The translations under genes and the position numbers were made by a program. This document shows, one piece after another, positions 14,488 through 24,221 of a stretch of DNA of 64,000 nucleotides. Origin of the DNA: Haloferax elongans ATCC BAA-1513 (GTDB lineage: Archaea > Halobacteriota > Halobacteria > Halobacteriales > Haloferacaceae); assembly GCF_000336755.1 (NCBI RefSeq), contig NZ_AOLK01000011.1, forward strand, positions 327,440-391,439, given 5' to 3'. Each line of letters opens with the position of its first letter. The stretch's first letter is position 1. The notes under the pieces were generated by a model, which was not told the DNA's origin, made no database searches, and saw only the letters and a list, made by a program, of their open reading frames with translations.

Positions 14488-17436
14488 ATGAGCAAGGACT
14501 ACATCGAGGTTCGTGGTGCCGAAGAGCACAACCTCAAGGACCTCGACGTCCGCATCCCCCGCGAGACGTTCACCGTCGTCACCGGCCTGTCGGGGTCGGG
14601 GAAATCCTCCCTCGCGTTCGACACTGTCTACGCCGAGGGACAACGCCGCTACATCGAGTCGCTGTCGGCGTACGCCCGCAACTTCCTCGGCCAGATGGAC
14701 AAGCCGAAAGTCGAGGCCGTCGAGGGACTGTCGCCTGCTATCTCTATCGACCAGAAGAACGGGGCAAACAACCCCCGCTCGACCGTCGGGACCGTCACCG
14801 AACTGCACGACTACCTTCGTCTCCTCTACGCCCGGGTCGGCACGCAGTACGACCCCATCACGGGCGAGGAAGTCGGCGAACAGTCCGCACAGGACATGGT
14901 CGAACAGATTCTCGAACTCCCCGAGGGGACGCGCGCGAAGGTCGCCGCGCCGGTCGTCCGCGACCAGAAAGGCGAGTTCAAGGACCTCTTTTCGGACCTC
15001 GTCAGCGAGGGCTACGCTCGCGTCGAAGTCGACGGCGAGGAGTTCGACCTCTCGTTCGAGACGCCCGAACTCGACAAGAACTACGACCACACCATCGACG
15101 TTATCGTCGACCGCGTGAAGGTCGCCCCCGAGTCGCGGTCGCGCATCGCCGACTCCGTCGAGACGGCGCTCGACGAGGCCGACGGCGTCCTGAAACTCAT
15201 CGTTCCCGACCCGCCGGAAGACCCGCCATTCGCGTCGAACACGCGTTCGACCGGGTCGCTCGCGGGCGACGGCGACGACCGACTCGTCGTGGAGTTCTCC
15301 GAAGAACTCGGCAACCCGAACTCGTCGTTCCGCTTCTCGGAAATCGAGACGCGGTCGTTCTCGTTCAACAGTCCACACGGCGCGTGTCCCGAGTGTGAGG
15401 GCCTCGGCGAGGCCAAAGAGGTCGACCCAGACCTCGTCGTCACCGACCCGTCGAAGCCCCTCAAGCACGTCTTCGAGCCGTGGAGCTACAATCGGACGTA
15501 CTACCAGCGCCAACTCGACAACGTCGCCGACCACTTCGGCGTCAGCGTTGACACGCCGTTCGAAGAGTTAGACGACGAGATTCAGGACGCGTTCCTCTTC
15601 GGAACCACCGAAGACGTGGTGTTCGAGTGGACGACGAAAAACGGCACCCGTCACAAGGAACACCCCTTCGAGGGCGTCGTCGGCAACCTCGAACGGCGAC
15701 ACGTCGAGACCGATTCCGACCGCACGCGCGACCACATCGAGGAGTACATGGCCGTCACGACCTGCCCCGACTGCAACGGGTCGCGCCTCAAAGAGCAGTC
15801 GCGGCACGTCCGCGTCGGCGGCACGACGCTCCCCGAGGTCAACCGCCTGAGCATCGCCGACGCGCTGGAGCACTTCGAAGGCCTCGAAACCGACCTCTCC
15901 GAGCGCGAGCGCACCATTGCACAGGAGATTCTCAAGGAAATTCGCGCCCGCCTCGGCTTCATGACGGAAGTCGGACTCGACTACCTCACGCTGGACCGCG
16001 AGGCTGCGACCCTCTCCGGTGGTGAGTCCCAGCGCATTCGTCTCGCCACACAGGTCGGGTCCGGTCTCGTGGGCGTCCTCTACGTCCTTGACGAGCCCTC
16101 GATTGGTCTGCACCAGCGCGACAACGACAAACTGCTGAACACGCTCGAAGGCCTCCGCGACCTCGGAAACACGCTCATCGTCGTCGAACACGACGAGGAG
16201 ACGATGCGCCGGGCCGACGAGATTATCGACATGGGCCCCGGCCCGGGCAAGCGCGGCGGCCAAATCGTCGCCCAAGGCGACTTCGACGATATCGTCGCGG
16301 CCGACAACTCCATCACCGCAGACTACCTCGCCGGGCGCAAGGACATTGACGTGCCCGACACCCGCCGCGAGGGCGACGGCGAACTCGTGATTCGCGGCGC
16401 GCGCCAGCACAACCTGAAGGACCTCGACGTGCCCATCCCACTCGGCACGTTTACGGCCATCACCGGCGTCTCCGGGTCCGGCAAGTCCACCGTGATGCAC
16501 GAGATTCTCTACAAGGGACTCGCGCGGACGATGAACGACAACACCTCTGTCGACCCCGGGGAACACGACGCCATCGAGGGCTACGACGAAATCGAGACGG
16601 TCCGTCTCATCGACCAGTCGCCCATCGGTCGCACGCCGCGGTCGAACCCCGCCACCTACACCGGCGTCTTCGACTACGTGCGCGAACTCTTCGCCGAGAC
16701 GAAACTGTCCAAACAGCGCGGCTACGAGAAGGGTCGGTTCTCCTTCAACGTCAAAGGCGGGCGCTGTGAGGCCTGTAAGGGACAGGGCAACGTCAAAATC
16801 GAGATGAACTTCCTCTCGGACGTGTACGTGCCCTGCGAGGAGTGTCACGGCAAGCGCTACAACGCCGAGACGCTCGACGTGACGTACAAGGACAAGACCA
16901 TCGCCGAAGTCCTCCAGATGGAAGTCGACGAAGCCCTGGAGTTCTTCGAGGCGAACTCGCAGATTCGCCGCCGACTCCAACTGCTCCACGACGTCGGTCT
17001 CGGCTACATGCAACTCGGCCAGCCCTCGACGACGCTCTCCGGCGGCGAGGCCCAGCGCGTCAAACTCGCCGAAGAACTCGGCAAGAAACAGACCGGCGAC
17101 ACGCTCTACCTGCTGGACGAACCGACGACGGGACTCCACAAGGAAGACGAGCGCAAACTTATCGACGTGCTCCAGCGCCTCGTGGACAACGGCAACACCG
17201 TCCTCGTGGTCGAACACGAACTCGACCTCGTGAAGAACGCCGACCACATCATCGACCTCGGTCCCGAGGGCGGTGAACACGGTGGCACCATCGTCACCAG
17301 CGGGACGCCCGAGGAAGTCGCCGAGAACGCCGACTCTCATACGGGTCGGTACCTCCGCGACTACCTCCCGGACGTGGACGAAGAGGGACCGCGTTCGGAC
17401 CGCCGCAAACCGGCGAAAGTTCCGAACGACGACTGA
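14488..17436 (+). CDS. uvrA: Excinuclease ABC subunit A (UvrA), 982 aa
   Basis: Two ABC ATPase halves are visible, with Walker A GLSGSGKSS (33-41) and GVSGSGKST (about 660-668), and signatures LSGGESQR and LSGGEAQR. The zinc modules CPECEGLG, CPDCNGS and CEACKGQG ... CEECHGKR are intact. The length is normal. UvrA dimers scan for bulky DNA lesions and load UvrB in nucleotide excision repair; haloarchaea acquired this bacterial-type pathway. The acidic C-terminal tail is typical of the halophilic versions. It is transcribed downstream of sepF. Confidence 0.97.
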   Translation: MSKDYIEVRGAEEHNLKDLDVRIPRETFTVVTGLSGSGKSSLAFDTVYAEGQRRYIESLSAYARNFLGQMDKPKVEAVEGLSPAISIDQKNGANNPRSTVGTVTELHDYLRLLYARVGTQYDPITGEEVGEQSAQDMVEQILELPEGTRAKVAAPVVRDQKGEFKDLFSDLVSEGYARVEVDGEEFDLSFETPELDKNYDHTIDVIVDRVKVAPESRSRIADSVETALDEADGVLKLIVPDPPEDPPFASNTRSTGSLAGDGDDRLVVEFSEELGNPNSSFRFSEIETRSFSFNSPHGACPECEGLGEAKEVDPDLVVTDPSKPLKHVFEPWSYNRTYYQRQLDNVADHFGVSVDTPFEELDDEIQDAFLFGTTEDVVFEWTTKNGTRHKEHPFEGVVGNLERRHVETDSDRTRDHIEEYMAVTTCPDCNGSRLKEQSRHVRVGGTTLPEVNRLSIADALEHFEGLETDLSERERTIAQEILKEIRARLGFMTEVGLDYLTLDREAATLSGGESQRIRLATQVGSGLVGVLYVLDEPSIGLHQRDNDKLLNTLEGLRDLGNTLIVVEHDEETMRRADEIIDMGPGPGKRGGQIVAQGDFDDIVAADNSITADYLAGRKDIDVPDTRREGDGELVIRGARQHNLKDLDVPIPLGTFTAITGVSGSGKSTVMHEILYKGLARTMNDNTSVDPGEHDAIEGYDEIETVRLIDQSPIGRTPRSNPATYTGVFDYVRELFAETKLSKQRGYEKGRFSFNVKGGRCEACKGQGNVKIEMNFLSDVYVPCEECHGKRYNAETLDVTYKDKTIAEVLQMEVDEALEFFEANSQIRRRLQLLHDVGLGYMQLGQPSTTLSGGEAQRVKLAEELGKKQTGDTLYLLDEPTTGLHKEDERKLIDVLQRLVDNGNTVLVVEHELDLVKNADHIIDLGPEGGEHGGTIVTSGTPEEVAENADSHTGRYLRDYLPDVDEEGPRSDRRKPAKVPNDD

Positions 17437-17497
17437 GACCGCTGCCGACCTGCGTCCGATTTCGTTTTACCCTCGCCGACCTGCGTCTGATTACCAC

Positions 17498-19450
17498 CTA
17501 CCGCCGCCGATACCACCAGTAGCCCGCCCCACCCAATGCCAACACGACGACTACGGCGGGGAGAATGGGGAACGTCGTCTCGGACTCGACAACCTCGACT
17601 GGCACTTGCTGCGTCCCTGTCGCGAGTTGCCGACCGGCGTCGTCTTCGTAGCTCACGTCGACGCCGACGACTTGCGTCTTGGCGACCGCCTCGCCGTCAA
17701 CTTCGAGGTCGAAGACGACGAGCGTCGTCTCACCCGGGTCCAGTCGGGGAATGAACGACACGGCGTCTTCGCTCGATAGCGGAGCCTCGGTGACGAGTCG
17801 GACTGTCACGTCGGTCTGCGGCGTGTCCTCGGTGTTCGTCACTTCGAGAACGAGTCGCCCAGTCGAATCGACTTCGAACGTCGCGTTTCGCGGTTCGACG
17901 GTGACAGCGGGGTTCTGTACGGTTACAGGCGCGAGCACGTCAGTCTGGTCGGTCGCGCGCATCTCGTCACCCGGTGGTCGGTATCCGATGGTGAGAGGAA
18001 GCCGTCGAGAGCCGGGGGCAGTTCCCGCCGCCAACCCGATGGCATATTCGAACTCAGTCGACTCGCCGGGTCCGAGCGTTCCGATGGCGACTTCGACGTC
18101 TGTCGGCGTTATCGACGGGTCGTCCGAAGCAAGTCGAAGGACCACGTCCTGTGCGTCGGTTCCACCGACGTTTTCGATAGTTCCGGTGACGCGCCCGACA
18201 CCGCCAGCGCGCAGTGTACTGTCGGTCACGGTGACCCGGAACGCTGGCCCTTCTCCGGGGTCGAACCCGGCGACGAGCGTCTCAGTCTTGCGTTCACCGG
18301 TCGGGTTGCGGAACGAGAGCGCCACGTCCAGTGAGTAAGGTCTGTCGAGCGCGTCGTCCGCAACTCGCGTTCGGAACTGGACTGCGCGCGTCTCGCCGGG
18401 TTCCCACCCGCCGACGTACGCCTCTGCCCGGGGCGCGCCCGCGCCGAACGTTATCTCCGAATCGGGCGATTCGACGCCGACTGTCGTCCCGGACGCGGTC
18501 GCATCACCCACGTTTTCGAGTTCGAGCGTGACCGTTCCGGTGTCACCGACAGCGACCGCGGCATCGACGTCGACGACTTCGAATGTGGCACCACGTGTCG
18601 GTCGGACGCCAGCGACAAGTCGGCGCGAGGTTCGTTCCTGTCCGTCTTCGTCGCGATAGGAGACCGTCAAGCCGACCGAGTAGTTGCGCACGAGGGCGTC
18701 GTCGCTGACGCGGGTTCTGAACTCGACGCGTCGCGTCTCCCCTGACTCCCAGTCGCCGACGAAGTTCTCGGCACTGGTCGCCCCGTCGCCGAACGTGACT
18801 TCGGTATCGGACGACGTGACAGTCACCGTCGCGTCGTCGGCATCGACCGGCCCGACGTTCGTGAGGTCGAACGCGACGGTCCCGGTGTCGCCGACGGAGA
18901 CCGCGGTCGTGACGTTCTCCACGTTGAAGGCGGGGCGACGCTCCACGACGACTTCGAGCGTCCGCGTAATCGTTCGGCGTCGGTGAGTCGTGCGAACTGA
19001 CTCGCCGTCGATTCTGACCGTCGACGTGTAGTCGTAGCTGAACTCGACGGGGACCTCGTATCTTCCGGGGTCGGCGTTCTCAGAGACGCGGAGTCGGAGC
19101 GAGACGGGTTCTGAGACGCCTTCGGGCACGGTTCCGACCGGAACCTCACCGCTGGCGACCGTTATCGGCCCCTTGGACTCGGCTTCGAGCGTCAACGCAC
19201 GTGCTGTCTGGACGAGGGCTTCGTACTCTTCCGGGCCGTCGTCGGTGACGGTACCCGAGTTGACGACGAACACCTCGACGACGGTCTCACTCCCGGCGAC
19301 CAGTCGGTTCTCGGGGGCGACGATAGAGAGGTCGGGACTGCCAGCGACGCGTGTCGCCGCGGCGGCGCTCCCAGTCGCTCCCGCGAGGACGGACGTGACG
19401 AGAAGCACCGCGAAGAGTGCGGCGCTCAGATGGCGAGGGTGTCGAAGCAT
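17498..19450 (-). CDS. Surface protein with repeated CARDB-like domains (COG1361 type), about 650 aa
   Basis: ATG 19450 opens a signal peptide (basic MLRHPRH, then a hydrophobic stretch ending ATGSAAAA). At least three repeats share the pattern AVGDTGTV ... W(E/D)xGE(T) ... VQFRTRV or VEFRTRV, typical of immunoglobulin-like CARDB/NPCBM folds. A C-terminal membrane anchor LPAVVVVLALGGAGYWWYRRR ends the protein. It is divergent from an ABC exporter gene pair; such proteins are often linked to these transporters. It is probably an anchored cell-surface protein; its substrate or partner is unknown. Confidence 0.75.
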   Translation of the reverse strand: MLRHPRHLSAALFAVLLVTSVLAGATGSAAAATRVAGSPDLSIVAPENRLVAGSETVVEVFVVNSGTVTDDGPEEYEALVQTARALTLEAESKGPITVASGEVPVGTVPEGVSEPVSLRLRVSENADPGRYEVPVEFSYDYTSTVRIDGESVRTTHRRRTITRTLEVVVERRPAFNVENVTTAVSVGDTGTVAFDLTNVGPVDADDATVTVTSSDTEVTFGDGATSAENFVGDWESGETRRVEFRTRVSDDALVRNYSVGLTVSYRDEDGQERTSRRLVAGVRPTRGATFEVVDVDAAVAVGDTGTVTLELENVGDATASGTTVGVESPDSEITFGAGAPRAEAYVGGWEPGETRAVQFRTRVADDALDRPYSLDVALSFRNPTGERKTETLVAGFDPGEGPAFRVTVTDSTLRAGGVGRVTGTIENVGGTDAQDVVLRLASDDPSITPTDVEVAIGTLGPGESTEFEYAIGLAAGTAPGSRRLPLTIGYRPPGDEMRATDQTDVLAPVTVQNPAVTVEPRNATFEVDSTGRLVLEVTNTEDTPQTDVTVRLVTEAPLSSEDAVSFIPRLDPGETTLVVFDLEVDGEAVAKTQVVGVDVSYEDDAGRQLATGTQQVPVEVVESETTFPILPAVVVVLALGGAGYWWYRRR

Positions 19451-19588
19451 TGTGGGCACCGACCGGCGGGGCAGCATCCTCACTCGGTCGATTCAATTAC
19501 GACCCGGATAATATTAATTCGACCTCCAAGTCTCACGAGGCGGAAACGTCGCGCAAGAGATAGGTTCGAAGAGGCCCTACCTCGTACC

Positions 19589-20638
19589 ATGCCGTCCCCC
19601 GCAATCGAAATCGAGGGGTTGACCAAGTTCTACGGGGACGTTCGCGGCGTCGAGGACCTCGATTTGACGGTTCCGCGGGGGAAGCTGTTCGGTTTTCTCG
19701 GACCCAACGGGGCCGGCAAGTCGACGGCGATTCGTCTCATTCTCGGCTTTCTCAATCCGTCCGCAGGAACGGCCCGCGTACTCGGTGCTCCCATCGACGA
19801 CAAGGCGGCCTTCCTCGACGTTCGCCAGCACGTCGGCCACATTCCCAGCGACCCGCAGTTTTACGACGAGGTCACTGGGCGGAAGACGCTCGATTACTTC
19901 GCGAGCCTCTCGGGTGACGAACGCCGCGAGGAACTGCTCGAACGCTTCTCGGTGCCGCTCGACAGGCCGGTTCGTGCCTACTCGCGTGGGAACCGGCAGA
20001 AACTCGCCATCGTACAGGCGTTTATGCACGACCCCAAGTTGGTCGTGATGGACGAACCGACCTCGGGACTCGACCCGCTCGTTCAACAGGAGTTCTACGA
20101 GTTCCTCAGCCAAGAGCGCGACCGGGGGGTCTCGGTCTTCTTCTCGACGCACATCCTCAGCGAGGTCCGGCAAGTCTGTGACCGCGTCGCCATCATCCGC
20201 GAGGGTCGTCTCGTCGCGGTCGAGGACATCGACGACCTGCTGGACCGAAGCGGGAAAGTCGTCACGTTCAGCTCTCCCGACGAAATCTCGCTCGCGGACT
20301 TCGCGTTCGACGAGACTATCGACGCCCGCATCGAGCCCGATGGGTCGCTTCGACTCGTCATCTCGGGGAACTACGACGCGCTCGTGGACGCCCTCGAAAA
20401 CTACCGCGTCGAAGACCTCGAAGTCCGCGAGACGGCCATCGAAGACGTGTTCATGCACTTCTACGACGCGGGTCCCGAAGGGGAGGCGCGACAGGACAAC
20501 GAGGGGGAGACGGAGACACAACAAGAGACAGTGACGGACGGGGAACCAGCCACCGATACAGGAGTCAGCCCCGACGCCGGACCAACGAACGGTGAGGTGA
20601 GGGACCCGACCGACGACAAAGCAGGTGGGCGGAAATGA
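19589..20638 (+). CDS. ABC transporter ATP-binding protein, 349 aa
   Basis: Walker A GPNGAGKST (residues of about 36-44), an unusual signature YSRGNRQKL in place of LSGGQ, and Walker B LVVMDEPTSGLDP are present, with the switch His in FSTHIL. After the ATPase core comes a domain typical of ABC-2 exporters, then an acidic, probably disordered tail of about 50 residues (DNEGETETQQ). The stop overlaps the permease start. The start is ATG 19589, and the gap to the divergent surface-protein gene includes an AT-rich ATAATATTAATT promoter block. Confidence 0.9.
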   Translation: MPSPAIEIEGLTKFYGDVRGVEDLDLTVPRGKLFGFLGPNGAGKSTAIRLILGFLNPSAGTARVLGAPIDDKAAFLDVRQHVGHIPSDPQFYDEVTGRKTLDYFASLSGDERREELLERFSVPLDRPVRAYSRGNRQKLAIVQAFMHDPKLVVMDEPTSGLDPLVQQEFYEFLSQERDRGVSVFFSTHILSEVRQVCDRVAIIREGRLVAVEDIDDLLDRSGKVVTFSSPDEISLADFAFDETIDARIEPDGSLRLVISGNYDALVDALENYRVEDLEVRETAIEDVFMHFYDAGPEGEARQDNEGETETQQETVTDGEPATDTGVSPDAGPTNGEVRDPTDDKAGGRK

Positions 20639-21441
20639 TAGACGAACTCGACATCGCGCTGTTCGAGTTCAATCAGCGACGGCGCGGCATCCTCATTGTC
20701 AGTGTCCTTCTCGTCGCCACAGTAGGTCTCACCATCGCCGTGTTTCCTTCCTTCGGCGAGGCAGACGTCGACTTCGCCGAACTGTTGGAGTCGTACCCCG
20801 AGGAGTTCCAGACGGCGTTCGTCGGCAGCGTCTCGGACCTCTCGTCACTGGATGGCTACCTCGTCGTCGAACTGTACCAACTCGTCTGGCTGCTCATCGT
20901 CGGGAGTTACTTCGCCTACGCCGCGGGCTCGCTCGTCGCCGGCGAGGTCGACCGCAACTCCGCCGAACTCGTCCTCGTGCGACCCATCTCCCGGACGCGA
21001 TTCGTCCTCGGAAAGTTCCTCGCGATGCTCCCCGCGGTCATCATCGTCGACCTTCTCGTCCTCGCTGCGGTCGTCGTCGGTGCCGGACTCATCGACGAAG
21101 AGCTTCGCCTCTCGCGACTCCTCTTGGTCCACGCCGTCGGCGGGCTCTACCTCATCGACTGCGTTGCCATCGGTCTCCTTGCCTCGACGGTTTTCAAACG
21201 CGTCCGCCGAGCGCAGGGCGCGGCTATCGGCGTCGTCTTCGGGACCTTCCTCCTCGACTCGCTGACAACCGACACCGACTACGAGTTTCTCGGAAATCTC
21301 TCGCTGACTCGGTACATCGACCCCGGCGAACTCCTCGTCCTCGGCAACGTCGACTGGGGCGGTGTCGCTGTCCTCGTGGCTGTCGCGTGCGCCGTTGTCG
21401 TCCTCGCGGCCGAGGTGTTCGAGCGCCGCGACCTCTCCTGA
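20635..21441 (+). CDS. ABC-2 type permease, 268 aa
   Basis: About six membrane segments are visible: residues of about 18-38, 78-100, 122-148, 160-182, 195-215 and 238-262. The loop after segment two, GEVDRNSAELVLVRPISRTRFVLGK, is characteristic of ABC-2 permeases paired with NosF/CcmA-like ATPases. It overlaps the ATPase gene by 4 bases. The complex probably exports an unknown substrate or assists membrane-protein assembly. Confidence 0.85.
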   Translation: MIDELDIALFEFNQRRRGILIVSVLLVATVGLTIAVFPSFGEADVDFAELLESYPEEFQTAFVGSVSDLSSLDGYLVVELYQLVWLLIVGSYFAYAAGSLVAGEVDRNSAELVLVRPISRTRFVLGKFLAMLPAVIIVDLLVLAAVVVGAGLIDEELRLSRLLLVHAVGGLYLIDCVAIGLLASTVFKRVRRAQGAAIGVVFGTFLLDSLTTDTDYEFLGNLSLTRYIDPGELLVLGNVDWGGVAVLVAVACAVVVLAAEVFERRDLS

Positions 21442-21507
21442 ACGGGACCCTCGAACGTCCCTTTCTTTTCGGCCCGGACTTTTGCCGATTCGACTCGTAG
21501 CCCATGT

Positions 21508-22500
21508 ATGCGACTTTACGCGGCAGCAGACGGTTCGGTCCTGTCGGTCTCAGGCCCACCGGGTTCGCCCACGGTGCGTCGCCGACTCGAAGACCGCACG
21601 CTCGAATGTGTCGCCGCCGACTCCCGCGCGCCAGACCGAGCCTTCTGCGGGACGTTCGACCGCGGACTCTTTCGGACGACCGACGGCGGTGAGACGTGGC
21701 ACCCAGTCGGCAGAGACACCGTTGCCGAGTCGGTGACGAGCCTCGCCATTTCGCCTGACGACCCCGGCGTCGTCTACGCCGGGACCGAGCCGTCGGCAGT
21801 GTTTCGGTCGAGAGATGGCGGTGAGACGTGGTCCGAGTTGCCGCCGCTTACCGGTCTCCCCTCGACTTCCACATGGGCGTTTCCCCCACGGCCGCACACG
21901 CACCACGCCCGGTGGATAGAAATCGACCCCTGTGACCCACAGCGTCTTTTCGTCGCTGTCGAAGCTGGCGCACTCGTCACCTCGCCAGATGGCGGTGAGT
22001 CGTGGGTCGACCGCGTCCCGTCGTCCAAACGCGACGTGCACTCGATGGCGACACACCGGGACAGACCGGGTCGCATCTGGGCCGCTGCGGGCGACGGCTA
22101 CGCCGAGAGCGACGACGGCGGCGAGACGTGGGAGACGCCCACAGATGGGCTTCGGCACAACTACTGCTGGAATGTCGCCGTCGATCCGTCTGCCCCCGAG
22201 TCTGTGCTTGTCACGTCCGCCCGCGGCCCTCGGCAAGCGCACTCGACGAGTTCGGCCGAGGCGTACCTGTACCGACGGCGTGGGTCGGAGCCGTGGACCC
22301 GACTCGACGACACCGGGCTGCCGACGGGCGAGGGGGCGACGCGAGCAGTCTTGGCGACGGGGGCCGCGGGCGGCGAGTGCTACGCCGCAAACGACCACGG
22401 CATCTTCCGAACGACCGATTTCGGAGACTCGTGGACGCAGCTCGACGTTCCGTGGCGCGAGTCGAGACAGACCGCATCGGGGCTCGCAGTCGCCGACTGA
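21508..22500 (+). CDS. BNR/Asp-box beta-propeller protein, 330 aa
   Basis: At least five Asp boxes of the form S/T-x-DGGE-T/S-W are visible (TTDGGETW, SRDGGETW, SPDGGESW, SDDGGETW, TTDFGDSW), each closing a propeller blade. There is no signal peptide, so it is cytoplasmic, unlike secreted sialidases. Family members range from hydrolases to assembly factors (HCF136-like), and catalytic sialidase residues were not identified. It stands alone between the permease and the flavoprotein. Confidence 0.8.
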   Translation: MRLYAAADGSVLSVSGPPGSPTVRRRLEDRTLECVAADSRAPDRAFCGTFDRGLFRTTDGGETWHPVGRDTVAESVTSLAISPDDPGVVYAGTEPSAVFRSRDGGETWSELPPLTGLPSTSTWAFPPRPHTHHARWIEIDPCDPQRLFVAVEAGALVTSPDGGESWVDRVPSSKRDVHSMATHRDRPGRIWAAAGDGYAESDDGGETWETPTDGLRHNYCWNVAVDPSAPESVLVTSARGPRQAHSTSSAEAYLYRRRGSEPWTRLDDTGLPTGEGATRAVLATGAAGGECYAANDHGIFRTTDFGDSWTQLDVPWRESRQTASGLAVAD

Positions 22501-22603
22501 AGCTCCCGGCGCGTTCTGAAGGCCGCTGGCACCGTCTGACACCGCACTCCAACCCCGCGACCGAACCGAGAAGTTTCTTGCCGCGTCGGTTCGACGACCG
22601 ACT

Positions 22604-23686
22604 ATGTACGATTTCGCCGTCGTCGGCGTTGGTCCCGCCGGCGCGCGGTTCGCCCGCCGTGCCACCGAGTCGGGGTACGACGTGCTCGCGCTGGAGAAAG
22701 GCGAAGTAGGGACGCCCCTCGCGTGCTCGGGCCACGTCAGCACCGACATCTGGGACTACGTGCCCGACGATGCACGCGACCATCTCTTCCAGAACCGTAT
22801 CTACGGCGCTGACTTCCACGTCGGCGGCCCGAACTCGAAGGCCTACCCGTTCTACAAGCAGAGTGAGGTCTCGAACGTCATCGACCGCGTCGAACTCGAC
22901 CGGACGCTCGCAGAGTGCGCCCGCGAGGCCGGTGCGGACGTTCGCGAGGGTCACACCGTCACCGGCATCGAGGAACTCGACGACCGGGTTCGACTCACTG
23001 CGAGCGTCGCGGGCGAGGCTGGGACCGTCCAGTTCGAAGCGAAGATGGTCGCCGGATGCGACGGTCCGACCTCGCGCGTCCGTCGCTCGCTCGACCTGCC
23101 CGAACCGACCGAGACGCTCCACGGCGTCCTCGCGTTCGACCCAGACCCAGACGACGGGGACTTCGTGGACGTTCACCTCACTGTCCCGCGATTCTTCGCG
23201 TGGCGCATCCCGCGCGGTGACGCAGGCGTCGAGTACGGACTGGCGGCCCCGCCGGGCGCGGAAGTCACCGAGATGTTCGACGCGCTCACGAACACCTACG
23301 ACGTGGAGACCGAGCACTTCTGCTCGGGTGCGATTCCCATCGGGCCGCCGGAGCAGACGACGACTGACCGCGCATTCCTCATCGGTGACGCGGCCGCCCA
23401 AACGAAGCCCTTCACCGGCGGCGGCATCCTCTATGGGATGACGTCGGCGGACCACGCCGCCGACGCCATCGACCCTGACGACCCGGCTACACTCGCCGAC
23501 TACGAGGAAGCGTGGCGCGAGACGCTTTCGACCGAAATCCGCCTCGGCCACCTCGTTCGAAAGTGCTACTCGTTCCCCGAGTGGCTCCAGCACGTCGGCT
23601 TGCGCACGCTCTCGGGCGAAATCGGCGTCCACATGGACAAGCCGAGTTCCTTTTTCTCCAGAGAGCACCTGAAGAAGTTGTTCTGA
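22604..23686 (+). CDS. Geranylgeranyl reductase-family flavoprotein, 360 aa
   Basis: The FAD-binding VGVGPAGARFARRA motif is at residues 7-20 and CSGHVS at about 45. A second FAD motif GDAAAQTKPFTGGG covers about 265-278. In archaea this family saturates the geranylgeranyl chains of membrane lipids or quinone side chains. The sequence is shorter than the main digeranylgeranyl-lipid reductases, so it may be a paralogue with a different substrate. The start is ATG 22604. Confidence 0.8.
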   Translation: MYDFAVVGVGPAGARFARRATESGYDVLALEKGEVGTPLACSGHVSTDIWDYVPDDARDHLFQNRIYGADFHVGGPNSKAYPFYKQSEVSNVIDRVELDRTLAECAREAGADVREGHTVTGIEELDDRVRLTASVAGEAGTVQFEAKMVAGCDGPTSRVRRSLDLPEPTETLHGVLAFDPDPDDGDFVDVHLTVPRFFAWRIPRGDAGVEYGLAAPPGAEVTEMFDALTNTYDVETEHFCSGAIPIGPPEQTTTDRAFLIGDAAAQTKPFTGGGILYGMTSADHAADAIDPDDPATLADYEEAWRETLSTEIRLGHLVRKCYSFPEWLQHVGLRTLSGEIGVHMDKPSSFFSREHLKKLF

Positions 23687-23739
23687 GACGGGGCTCTGCG
23701 CTCCAGCAGAACCTTGTTCTTGCGTGTCGAGACACGAAC

Positions 23740-24189
23740 ATGCCCTTGTCTGCGTCTCAAGAGACCGTTCTTGAGGAACTCGTAGAGACGCTGTCCGACA
23801 GTGCAACGTGGTGCGTCATCGGAAGTACCGACTCCGTGCTGAGGGGCCTCGACGATGACCCATCCGATATCGATATCCTCGCCACGGAAGCGGCAGCGAA
23901 GGAGTTCCGAGACTGGTTCTCGGACGGATTCACCGACACTCGTGAAGTCGGCCAATCCCAAATCGACACGTATGTGGTCCACGGTGAGGAGGTCGAAGTG
24001 ATATTCTGTCACCGAGAGAAGAGCCACCAGACTCCCCTCATCGACCTCGAACGCATCGAAGTTGTGCAGACCGAGAACTCAGGGGTTCCGCTTCTTCCAC
24101 TCGAACACCTCGTCACAGTCTACGAGCAGATAGGGAAACAGGAGACTGTGGTACGCTTACAATCCGAACTCGGTGTCTCTGTGCGGTAA
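23740..24189 (+). CDS. Nucleotidyltransferase-fold protein, 149 aa
   Basis: GSTDSVLRG followed by SDIDIL gives the G-S ... D-x-D pattern of the DNA polymerase beta-like nucleotidyltransferase fold. A third acidic residue is probably in VHGEEVEVIF. The start ATG 23740 (MPLSASQETV) is 51 bases after the preceding stop. This resembles stand-alone MNT-type or AbiEii-like domains, but no HEPN partner is encoded beside it. It could modify a protein, nucleotide or small molecule. Confidence 0.65.
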   Translation: MPLSASQETVLEELVETLSDSATWCVIGSTDSVLRGLDDDPSDIDILATEAAAKEFRDWFSDGFTDTREVGQSQIDTYVVHGEEVEVIFCHREKSHQTPLIDLERIEVVQTENSGVPLLPLEHLVTVYEQIGKQETVVRLQSELGVSVR

Positions 24190-24221
24190 CTGAGGGATGC
24201 CGCGGCGGAGACTACTGGTGA

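Noticed and set aside
15568-17340. Long leftward frame of 590 codons opposite uvrA
   Set aside because: It is the usual mirror frame of a GC-rich haloarchaeal gene; the uvrA motifs on the other strand are complete.
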